Part shown: positions 56,472 through 64,000 of the stretch, one piece after another
Numbering within the stretch: the first letter of the stretch is position 1
Layout of the letters: each line of letters begins with the position of its first letter
Source: CAVQMC01 sp963713505
Lineage (GTDB): Bacteria > Bacteroidota > Ignavibacteria > Ignavibacteriales > Ignavibacteriaceae
Direction of reading: 5' to 3'
DNA: 64,000 bases
Assembly (NCBI GenBank): GCA_963713505.1
Contig: CAVQMC010000028.1
Coordinates: forward strand, 1-64,000
The notes under the pieces: model-generated
Told to the model about the DNA's origin: nothing
Database searches by the model: none
What the model saw: only the letters and a program-made list of their open reading frames with translations
Translations under genes and position numbers: made by a program

Positions 56472-58613
56472 ATGAAAAACTGGTATAAAAATTTAACCAT
56501 CAAGAAAAAATTAACATATATATTCGGAATACTCTCATTTTTAATTTTAGTTATCGGCGGTATCGGAATATATAGCTTAGATTCAATTAACACTGATCTT
56601 ACATTATTTTCGAAATCCCGCCTGCCTGGTATAGATCTGCTTTTGCAAATCGATCGTGACATGCATCAGTCAATCGTTGCACAAAGAACTATGATTTTTA
56701 CCCCGGTTAATTCGGATCAGTTCCGGCAGTTAAAAAAGGATAATGAAGAAAATTTCCAGCAGGCAAAAGAAAGATTTGATAAGTTTAAAGCACTTAACGA
56801 AGATGGAATTGACAAAAATTACTATAGCCAATATGAAAATCTGAGAGATAAGTGGATCAATATATCAAACGAAATAATTTCTGATTTGGAATCCGGCACA
56901 CAAGCAGGAAAACTTGCGGCGATAAATCTCTCTCTTAATAAAGGCAATGCTTCATTTCAGGAAGCAAGAGAAATTATAAATAAACTTACTGAAATTAGTG
57001 AAAATATTTCTGCAAAAGATACCGAAGCGAGCGATGCTTTATTCCATTCTGTCATTATGACATTTATAATTTTTATTATTTTTAGTTTAATCATTTCGAT
57101 TATAAGCTCCATTCAAATTCCCAAACAAATTGGCAAACCAATTTCCGAAGCTTCACATATGATGAAAGAACTTGGAATGGGACATTTGAGTTACAGAATT
57201 AAGTCTAATTCAAATGATGAAATTGGAATAATGACAAAAGTACAAAATCAATTTGCAGATGATCTTCAGAAATATGTAGTCGGAAGTATGTTAAGGATTT
57301 CGGAAGGAGATTTCGATTTTGAAATTCCGCCAAAAGATAAAGATGATGAAATTGCACCTTCTATTAATAATACAATAAAAACTTTGAAAGAATTAAAATC
57401 CGAAACAGATAAGATGACATTGGCTGCCAAAGATGGAAATCTCGAGCAAAGAGGAAACTCAGACAAATTTAAAGGCGGTTATAAAACAATAGTAGAAGGA
57501 TTTAACAATACAATAGATGAAATTATTATAAGAGTAAGAGAAGCAGAAACTATTATGATAAAATTATCCGAAGGTGATTTAACTTCCAGGATGATCGGAG
57601 AATATAAAGGTAATTATAAACGTCTGCAAGGTGTAGTAAATAAATTAGGTGAATCTTTAGAAAATTTGGTTGGTGAAATGTTTAAAGCCGTAATGGCAAC
57701 TGCAAATGCAAGTAATGAAATTTCATCATCAACAGAAGAAATGGCAGCCGGTGCACAGGAACAAAGTCAGCAGGCAACTGAAATTGCAAGTGCAGTTGAA
57801 CAGATGACTCAGACAATTCTGGAAACAACCCGGAATGCAAACTCTGCAGCCAATACTGCCAAAGAAGCCGGAAGTATTGCAAATGAAGGCGGCAAAGTTG
57901 TCGAAGAGACTATCTCAGGAATGAATAAGATAGCTGAAGTTGTAAGAAAGTCCGCTAAAACTGTAAAAGAACTCGGTAAAGGAAGTGATCAAATTGGTGA
58001 AATAGTACAGGTAATAGATGATATTGCAGATCAGACAAATTTATTGGCACTAAATGCAGCAATAGAAGCTGCCAGAGCGGGCGAACAGGGAAGAGGCTTT
58101 GCCGTAGTAGCAGATGAAGTTAGAAAATTAGCTGAAAGAACAACTAAAGCTACGAAAGAAATTGCTGATATGATTAAGAAAATTCAGAAAGATACAGGCG
58201 AAGCAGTTGTATCAATGAACGAAGGAACGGAAGAAGTAGAAAACGGAATTCAGCTTGCCGATAAAGCCGGGCAGTCGTTAAAAGATATTATAACAGGTTC
58301 CAATAAAGTTGTTGATGTAGCTTCCCAGGTTGCCGCTGCAAGTGAAGAACAATCTTCCGCATCCGAGCAGATAAGTAAAAATATTGAATCGATTGCAAAT
58401 GTAACAAATCAAAGTGCTGCGGGAATTCAGCAGGTAGCCCGGGCATCTGAAGATCTAAATAGATTAACGGATGGTCTTAGAAAATTAATTTCAAAATTTA
58501 AAATAAAAGAAAGTAATCAAGACTTAAAGCACGATGAATTATCACAGAAACAAAAAAACGAATTTGAATCTAAAACATATATAAGACATAATGGAAAACT
58601 TATTCACGGTTAA
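56472..58613 (+). CDS. Methyl-accepting chemotaxis protein with poly-HAMP segment
   Basis: The 713-residue chemoreceptor has an N-terminal membrane span (about 12-34) and a 4HB-type periplasmic domain (about 35-190). A second span (about 196-216) is followed by several consecutive HAMP-like units (about 220-395) and then the cytoplasmic signalling hairpin with DDIADQTNLLALNAAIEAAR at its tip. The tail ends in a basic segment rather than a CheR-tethering pentapeptide. Its signalling part closely matches the second receptor at 59331. It is cotranscribed with the following cheW gene (33-base gap). CheA is not in the window. Confidence 0.92.
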   Translation: MKNWYKNLTIKKKLTYIFGILSFLILVIGGIGIYSLDSINTDLTLFSKSRLPGIDLLLQIDRDMHQSIVAQRTMIFTPVNSDQFRQLKKDNEENFQQAKERFDKFKALNEDGIDKNYYSQYENLRDKWINISNEIISDLESGTQAGKLAAINLSLNKGNASFQEAREIINKLTEISENISAKDTEASDALFHSVIMTFIIFIIFSLIISIISSIQIPKQIGKPISEASHMMKELGMGHLSYRIKSNSNDEIGIMTKVQNQFADDLQKYVVGSMLRISEGDFDFEIPPKDKDDEIAPSINNTIKTLKELKSETDKMTLAAKDGNLEQRGNSDKFKGGYKTIVEGFNNTIDEIIIRVREAETIMIKLSEGDLTSRMIGEYKGNYKRLQGVVNKLGESLENLVGEMFKAVMATANASNEISSSTEEMAAGAQEQSQQATEIASAVEQMTQTILETTRNANSAANTAKEAGSIANEGGKVVEETISGMNKIAEVVRKSAKTVKELGKGSDQIGEIVQVIDDIADQTNLLALNAAIEAARAGEQGRGFAVVADEVRKLAERTTKATKEIADMIKKIQKDTGEAVVSMNEGTEEVENGIQLADKAGQSLKDIITGSNKVVDVASQVAAASEEQSSASEQISKNIESIANVTNQSAAGIQQVARASEDLNRLTDGLRKLISKFKIKESNQDLKHDELSQKQKNEFESKTYIRHNGKLIHG

Positions 58614-58646
58614 TTCATTATAAATGAAAAATAAAAGAGAATTAAA

Positions 58647-59132
58647 ATGAATAAAACAAAAGAACACACAAACGAATTATCTCATCTTCTTCAACTCGTA
58701 AGTTTTAATCTGGACAAAGAAGAATTTGGAGTGGACATCTTAAATGTTCAGGAAATAAATAGAATGATGATGATAACCAAAGTTCCAAATTCTCCGGATT
58801 ATATAGAAGGTGTAATAAATTTAAGAGGCAGAGTTATTCCTGTAATAGACTTACGAACTAAACTGGGAATGCAGAGAAAAGATTCTGATAAAAACACTAG
58901 AATTATTGTAACGGAAACTAACAATAAAATAGTTGGTTTTATTGTAGATTCTGTAAAAGAGGTAATACGTATTCCTGAAGATATAACGGAAGAACCACCA
59001 AAATTAACTACAGGGATAAATTCAGATTATATTAAAGCTGTCGGTAAGCTTGAAGACAGGCTTCTAATCTTAATCGATTTGAATAAAATTTTATCGGCAA
59101 ATGAAATGAAAGAATTAAATGCTGCTGCATAA
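58647..59132 (+). CDS. cheW: Chemotaxis coupling protein CheW
   Basis: The 161-residue protein is a complete CheW. It has LVSFNLDKEEFGVDILNVQE at the start, VINLRGRVIPVIDLRTKLGM in the first barrel, and GFIVDSVKEVIRIPE in the second. It bridges chemoreceptors to CheA. Lying between two receptor genes, it is probably dedicated to this array. The start is supported by a short purine-rich stretch (aaaagagaa) upstream. Confidence 0.93.
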   Translation: MNKTKEHTNELSHLLQLVSFNLDKEEFGVDILNVQEINRMMMITKVPNSPDYIEGVINLRGRVIPVIDLRTKLGMQRKDSDKNTRIIVTETNNKIVGFIVDSVKEVIRIPEDITEEPPKLTTGINSDYIKAVGKLEDRLLILIDLNKILSANEMKELNAAA

Positions 59133-59330
59133 AAAATGAAAAATATCAGCACTTTATTATTGCAATAAAAATAAATTCATTTTATTAGGACAAAAATTGT
59201 AAAATATCATTATTGTGCTAGTTATTTAACAAAAGCTAAAATTCTTATTTTTTAATATTAATTGTGAATTCGAATTCATCAATAATTTAATTGAAAAACA
59301 AACCCAAAGTTAAATAAATAGAGAACAACC

Positions 59331-61244
59331 ATGTTTAAAAATATTAAAATTAGGACCAAATATTTTATCCCATATAGTTTTGTAGCAATTGGATTCATTA
59401 TAGTTTTATTATATGGAATTAATTCAATAAGTAGTATAAGTAAAGATTTTACTAAATTTATAGATAAAGACCAAACATTACTTTTGTCTTTAAGTAATAT
59501 GTATGCTCAAGGTCTTCAATCCGAACAAGCTACGAGAAATGTGCTTCTAAATCCGAACGATGAAAAAGCCAAAAGAAATTATAAAAAAGCTGTAAAAGAT
59601 TTTTTAACTCAATTAAATATTGCAATTAAATCTTCCAATGATAAAAAAGAATATTTAGATAAACTTGAAAAATTAGAACCTATGTGGCAGAAAATGGATG
59701 AGTTGAAAAGCAAAGTTCAAGAACTTGCAGTATCTGGGAATATCAAAGCTGGAATAGAATTATTAAAAAATACTGAAACACCAAAGTGGAGAGAATTAAA
59801 AAAAATAGTATTGGATTTAATTGCAGCTAAAAATAAAGATGTTATTTCAAAAAAAGAAGAAGTCCGGAAATCTGCTGGTTATACATATGAAAAGGAAATT
59901 ATTTATTCTATAGTTGCATTTATTTTGAGTATATTAATTCTATTTATTTCTTCCAACGCATTAATTAAACCAATTAAAATCTTAGAAAAAAATGCTAATA
60001 AAGTTGCCTCAGGAGATACTGATGTAAATATCAATGTGAATTCAAATGATGAACTGGGAACACTTTCGAAATCATTTAACATAATGGTTAAAAATATTAA
60101 AGAATCAATGGATGCAGCAAATCAAAAAGGAATACTTGCAGAAAAAGCTGCCGAAGAAGCTGAAGCAGCAAAAGAAATTTCCAACAAACAAAAAGAATAT
60201 TTAAACAATAGTGTTAAATCTATGCTTGTAAAAATGGAAGATTTTGCCAACGGAGATTTAAATGTTTATTTAAGTAATAATAAAGATGACGAGATCAGTG
60301 AACTATATAATGGTTTTAATAAGGCTGTTGCAAATATAAAGAAGATGATTATTCAAGTAAACAAAGTTGTTATAGCCGCATCTAATGCTAGTAACGAAAT
60401 ATCTTCTTCAACCGAAGAAATGTCTGCCGGTGCACAGGAACAAAGTCTGCAGTCAAATGAAATTGCAGGTGCAGTTGAACAAATGACTAAAACAATACTT
60501 GAAACAACAAGGAATGCAAGTCTTGCCGCAAATTCTGCCAAAGAAGCAGGCAGTACTGCAAAAGAAGGCGGAAAAGTTGTTGAACAAACTATTCAAGGTA
60601 TGAACCGCATTGCAGAAGTTGTTAAAAAGTCAGCTCTTACTGTTCAGGAACTTGGAAAAGGAAGTGACCAGATAGGAGAAATTATTCAAGTAATCGACGA
60701 CATTGCAGATCAAACTAATTTATTAGCACTTAACGCTGCAATAGAAGCAGCCCGTGCCGGAGAACAGGGAAGAGGTTTTGCAGTTGTAGCGGATGAAGTT
60801 AGAAAACTTGCTGAAAGAACAACCAAAGCTACTAAAGAAATTACGGATATGATAAAGAAAATTCAAAAAGATACCGGTGAAGCGGTAGTTTCTATGGATG
60901 AAGGAACAACTGAAGTAGAAAACGGAATCCAATTAGTGGATAAAGCCGGAAAATCTTTGAAAGAAATAATTGCCGGAGCAGATAAAGTTGTTGATGTAGC
61001 TACACAAGTTGCATCGGCAAGCGAAGAACAAAGTACAACTTCCGAACAGATTAGTAAAAATATAGAATCGATTGCAAATGTAACAAATCAAAGTGCTGCA
61101 GGTATTCAGCAAGTTGCGAAATCTTCGGAAGATTTAAGCAGACTTACAGATGATCTTCGTAAACTAATTACTAAATTTAAATTTGATGAACAATCAGCTG
61201 ATGTTTTTAATGAAAATGAGATTGAAGAATTAGAATATGTTTAA
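59331..61244 (+). CDS. Methyl-accepting chemotaxis protein
   Basis: The 637-residue chemoreceptor has a membrane span (about 12-34), a helical periplasmic domain (about 35-190), and a second span (about 191-212). A HAMP domain follows (about 213-265), then a second HAMP-like unit (about 300-340) and the signalling hairpin with the same tip as its neighbour. Long stretches of the signalling region match the first receptor residue for residue, so the pair likely arose by duplication or exchanged sequence, while the sensor halves differ. The C terminus is acidic (EIEELEYV). A terminator follows. Confidence 0.92.
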   Translation: MFKNIKIRTKYFIPYSFVAIGFIIVLLYGINSISSISKDFTKFIDKDQTLLLSLSNMYAQGLQSEQATRNVLLNPNDEKAKRNYKKAVKDFLTQLNIAIKSSNDKKEYLDKLEKLEPMWQKMDELKSKVQELAVSGNIKAGIELLKNTETPKWRELKKIVLDLIAAKNKDVISKKEEVRKSAGYTYEKEIIYSIVAFILSILILFISSNALIKPIKILEKNANKVASGDTDVNINVNSNDELGTLSKSFNIMVKNIKESMDAANQKGILAEKAAEEAEAAKEISNKQKEYLNNSVKSMLVKMEDFANGDLNVYLSNNKDDEISELYNGFNKAVANIKKMIIQVNKVVIAASNASNEISSSTEEMSAGAQEQSLQSNEIAGAVEQMTKTILETTRNASLAANSAKEAGSTAKEGGKVVEQTIQGMNRIAEVVKKSALTVQELGKGSDQIGEIIQVIDDIADQTNLLALNAAIEAARAGEQGRGFAVVADEVRKLAERTTKATKEITDMIKKIQKDTGEAVVSMDEGTTEVENGIQLVDKAGKSLKEIIAGADKVVDVATQVASASEEQSTTSEQISKNIESIANVTNQSAAGIQQVAKSSEDLSRLTDDLRKLITKFKFDEQSADVFNENEIEELEYV

Positions 61245-61297
61245 ATAAAAGTAATTTATTTTACAGCTGAACATCTGCAAATATAAAAGCAAAAATT

Positions 61298-61330
61298 AAG
61301 GCATCAATTTTAATAGTTGATGCCTTTTTT
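61298..61330 (+). terminator. Terminator of the chemotaxis block
   Basis: The arms aaggcatcaa and ttgatgcctt form a 10-bp stem with a nine-base loop and are followed by a T run, 54 bases after the second receptor gene. Confidence 0.85.
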
Positions 61331-61480
61331 AATTATATAAATAACAAAAATTATTATATATAGACATAAACAAATCTTTTTATTAAATTCTTTTAATTAT
61401 TATCTCTCTTATTCCAAAATTTTTAATTTATTTCTGTTTATTGATTTCTTATTTTTTCTAATTTTATAAAAGGGGAAAAG

Positions 61481-61675
61481 ATGAAGTCAAAAATTTTTTG
61501 GATATTTGGAATCCTTCAAAGTCTTTCGCTTGGTTTTATAATATTTCTTTTATTTAGATCCTTAAATTTAATAAAAGGCGAAAGTTTAATCGGCTTTGAT
61601 ACACAGATTCTGTTAAGCATTACATTCCCTCTATTTTTACTGTTCGTTGAGTTTACAATTTTTTCTAAGAAATGA
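61481..61675 (+). CDS. Small two-span membrane protein
   Basis: The 64-residue protein has two hydrophobic segments (about 5-24 and 42-60) joined by a short charged loop. An aaaagggga site lies just upstream of the ATG. It ends 18 bases before the subtilisin-like gene, so it may be cotranscribed and perhaps assists it. No family is recognised. Confidence 0.5.
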   Translation: MKSKIFWIFGILQSLSLGFIIFLLFRSLNLIKGESLIGFDTQILLSITFPLFLLFVEFTIFSKK

Positions 61676-61693
61676 ATTAAAAAATTATTTATT

Positions 61694-63073
61694 ATGAAAA
61701 ATACAAAACTTATAGGCGCAATTGTTTTATTAATGTCATTTTTGATTTGGTTTGTTTTCATTTTAAATACTAAAAGTGATCAATATATATACGGCAATTC
61801 ATATCGGCAAAATAAAATTGTTAATACTATAAGATTACATAAATACGGAATAACCGGAAGGAATATTAATGTTGGTATTTTAGGAGCGGGTTTTTATACA
61901 AAACATTCTGTCTTTAAACAAACAAAAATTATTAAAGAATTTGATTTTGCTGAAAACAAAAATACAACTTTGAATTATAATCATCCTAAAGGTTTAGATC
62001 ACGGTACAAATGTTTTTTCTGTTATAGGAGGATATCAAATAAATGAAATTATCGGAATTGCCTTTGGTGCAAATTATATCTTAGCCAAAACAGATATCTC
62101 AACCGATAGATGGAAAGTAGAAGAAATAAATGCGGCAAAAGGAGCAAGATGGCTTTTTGAAAATGGAGCTAAAATCATTACCACTTCTTTAAGTTTTAAT
62201 AAATTTGATAATGCAAAATATTATACACCGGAGCAGATGAATGGTAAAACTGCATTAATAACTAAAACAGCAGATAGTTTGTTTAATAAAGGAGTTGTCT
62301 TTTTTAGTTCAGCCGGGAATAATTATGAAGAAGCCTGGCATATTATTGAACCGCCCGGAGATGGATTTGATGTAATTGCAGTTGGTTCAATAGATAAAAA
62401 TTTAAAACATTCATTTTTTAGTTCATGCGGACCGACAACAGACGGAAGAATTAAACCGGATATTGTTGCTCCGGGGGAAGGCGTTTGGGTTGCAAATTAT
62501 TTACCTAAGTTAAAACCGAATTTTAGTTGGTCGCACGGAACTTCCTTAGCTGCACCGATTGCTGCCGGAATAGCAGCACTTGTTTTATCGGCGCATCCGG
62601 ATCTTTCTCAAATACAGGTTAAAGAATCTATTATTAAAACTTCTTCTTTTGCTGATAATCCTGATAATCTTTATGGTTACGGAATCCCGGATGCTGAAAA
62701 AGCCGTTACATATTACGGTCCTGCTTTTTCTAATATTCCGGAAGCAATTGATGAAGGTGAAAAAATTGAAATCAAAACATTTGTAATAAGCAGTTATGGT
62801 TTAAGACTAAATGAAGTTTTTCTGCATATATTAACAAATAAAAATGATCGGGAAAAGAAATTTAAAATGAAATTAATTGATGAAGATTTATTTTCTGTTA
62901 AATTAAAATTTGATATCAATAAGAATAATTTAAAGTTCTATTTTACTGCTAAAGATAAAAGAGAATATAAAACAAAATTTCCCTCCGGAATTGTAGGTGA
63001 TTATTTTACTGCAGAAAAGCAAATTAAGCAAATAAAAATAATTCCATCAAAAATGATGAAAGATAATTTTTAA
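61694..63073 (+). CDS. Subtilisin-fold (S8) protein lacking the catalytic Asp
   Basis: The 459-residue protein has an N-terminal membrane or signal segment (about 6-24) and then an S8 domain. The usual D-[ST]-G motif reads GILGAGF, with Gly64 in the Asp position. The His block is intact in LDHGTNV (His103), the oxyanion Asn lies in SSAGNN, and the Ser block is intact in HGTSLAAP (Ser284). A C-terminal beta domain (about 350-459) follows. With the Asp gone, normal proteolysis is unlikely, so it may bind peptides or work weakly. It is preceded by a small membrane protein gene. Confidence 0.8.
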   Translation: MKNTKLIGAIVLLMSFLIWFVFILNTKSDQYIYGNSYRQNKIVNTIRLHKYGITGRNINVGILGAGFYTKHSVFKQTKIIKEFDFAENKNTTLNYNHPKGLDHGTNVFSVIGGYQINEIIGIAFGANYILAKTDISTDRWKVEEINAAKGARWLFENGAKIITTSLSFNKFDNAKYYTPEQMNGKTALITKTADSLFNKGVVFFSSAGNNYEEAWHIIEPPGDGFDVIAVGSIDKNLKHSFFSSCGPTTDGRIKPDIVAPGEGVWVANYLPKLKPNFSWSHGTSLAAPIAAGIAALVLSAHPDLSQIQVKESIIKTSSFADNPDNLYGYGIPDAEKAVTYYGPAFSNIPEAIDEGEKIEIKTFVISSYGLRLNEVFLHILTNKNDREKKFKMKLIDEDLFSVKLKFDINKNNLKFYFTAKDKREYKTKFPSGIVGDYFTAEKQIKQIKIIPSKMMKDNF

Positions 63074-63166
63074 TTTGTAATTTTTAATTATTTAGAAACC
63101 CTTCTATTTAATTCATTTTGATATTTAGTTTTATAAATAATTTTAATAATCTAAGGAAAGTACAAA

Positions 63167-63748
63167 ATGGGAAAAAACAGGCTGGAAGCATTCAGTGATG
63201 GAGTTCTTGCAATAATTATAACTATTATGGTGTTGGAATTAAAAGTCCCTGAAGGTGCTAATTTAAATGCTTTGTATCCATTGCTGCCGATTTTTTTAAG
63301 CTACATTCTAAGTTTTATTTATTTAGGAATTTATTGGAATAATCATCATCATATGCTGCACACAGTTAAAAATGTAAGCGGCGGAATTTTATGGGCAAAT
63401 CTGCATTTATTATTCTGGCTTTCGCTTGTTCCTTTCGTTACGGGTTGGATGGGAGAAAATCATTTTGCTTCCGGCCCAACTTCTCTCTATGGAGCGGTTT
63501 TACTTATGGCCGCTTTAGCTTATTATATCCTTCAAAAAACAATAATAAAAAAGCAAGGTTCAAGTTCGTTACTTCAAACAGCGATAGGGAAAGATTTTAA
63601 AGGTAAAATTTCTCCTGTTTTATATGTTATTGCAATTATTTTTGCATTTTTGAATCAATGGGTTGCAGGCGGTTTATATGTTCTTGTTGCACTTATCTGG
63701 CTTATTCCCGATAAAAGAATAGAAAGAGTGATTTTCGAAAATAAATAA
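63167..63748 (+). CDS. TMEM175/DUF1211-type potassium channel-like protein
   Basis: The 193-residue protein has about six hydrophobic spans and starts with RLEAFSDGVLAIIITIMVLE, the FSD signature of bacterial TMEM175 channels. These are tetrameric K+ channels in bacteria. A further NNHHHMLHTV segment lies in the second-third helix region, as in the family. It has an ordinary ATG start with an aaggaaa site. It is a single gene at the right end. The channel role is inferred from the family. Confidence 0.85.
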   Translation: MGKNRLEAFSDGVLAIIITIMVLELKVPEGANLNALYPLLPIFLSYILSFIYLGIYWNNHHHMLHTVKNVSGGILWANLHLLFWLSLVPFVTGWMGENHFASGPTSLYGAVLLMAALAYYILQKTIIKKQGSSSLLQTAIGKDFKGKISPVLYVIAIIFAFLNQWVAGGLYVLVALIWLIPDKRIERVIFENK

Positions 63749-64000
63749 ACATATTTTTATTTTTATCAAATTTTTTAAGAAATTAAAATCTTTGGATATT
63801 CTTATGTCAATTAAATTTTTGATCATATAATATTAATAATATTTAGATCACAAACTGTTTAAAAGTGTTTATTTACAAAATTTAAAGTATTAAAAAACAT
63901 TATAATACAGCAGAATTCATTTATTTATGATATTGTAAATCATTCAAACCTATTTTTGCACCGAATTTATCAAGTGGCTTTTATTGTTAAATCTATTAAA
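63749..64000. other. Right-edge intergenic sequence
   Basis: These 252 AT-rich bases contain no recognisable gene, RNA or hairpin. The next feature must lie outside the window. Confidence 0.4.

Overview
The window is a 64 kb stretch of AT-rich bacterial chromosome. Its gene content points to the Ignavibacteria/Chlorobi side of the Bacteroidota superphylum. The evidence is many Ala-Gln-ending signal peptides, PorV/PorQ-like and DUF4835 (PorD-like) proteins associated with type IX secretion, an AraC-fused hybrid kinase, serine palmitoyltransferase-type lipid genes, a glutaminyl-tRNA synthetase gene, and SpoIID and YtxH proteins in a diderm setting. No plasmid, prophage, CRISPR array or complete insertion sequence was seen. 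The taxonomic call is inference.

Layout. 1-5.3 kb: secreted and outer-membrane proteins of unknown function, a C2-like lipoprotein, a decayed gene tail and a REP-like palindrome. 5.3-15.1 kb: a cytoplasmic-looking hybrid kinase/AraC regulator, a tRNA-Leu with a broken neighbouring copy, gltX-glnS (both interrupted by several single-base frameshifts), a triple-receiver hybrid kinase with a degenerate ATPase, and a divergent receiver protein. 15.1-21.1 kb: envelope genes (HhH/beta-barrel protein, PorV/PorQ-like protein, DUF4835/PorD-like protein, HEAT-cyclophilin fusion). 21.1-24.6 kb: an acyltransferase, serine palmitoyltransferase and reductase set that looks like a bacterial ceramide pathway. 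24.6-27.2 kb: a cytochrome-like lipoprotein, two tRNA-Ala genes, and a GIY-YIG nuclease gene that has overwritten the 5' end of a tRNA. 27.3-37.1 kb: MATE transporter, SpoIID, maf, flippase-like, YtxH, DUF948-like, EF-G2, HIT and repeat lipoproteins. 37.3-49.9 kb: tRNA(CAT), a decayed ECF sigma factor with its membrane neighbour, an SDR, the divergent katG/oxyR pair, a PPOX-fold protein, a decayed lipoprotein gene, a secreted prolyl-iminopeptidase-like hydrolase, several hypotheticals and TonB. 50.2-61.2 kb: a co-directional sensory block of a six-PAS histidine kinase, a receiver-kinase, a porin, a chemoreceptor, CheW and a second chemoreceptor. 61.5-63.7 kb: a small membrane protein, a subtilisin-fold protein lacking its catalytic Asp, and a TMEM175-like channel.

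How the genes fit together. KatG and OxyR form a peroxide-response unit. The chemoreceptor block probably plugs into a CheA encoded elsewhere. The lipid genes probably make a sphingolipid backbone. The clearest anomalies are the GIY-YIG/tRNA chimera, the 20-nt palindrome inserted in a partial tRNA-Leu copy, the cluster of homopolymer frameshifts in two adjacent aminoacyl-tRNA synthetase genes, and conserved-looking proteins that lack key catalytic residues.
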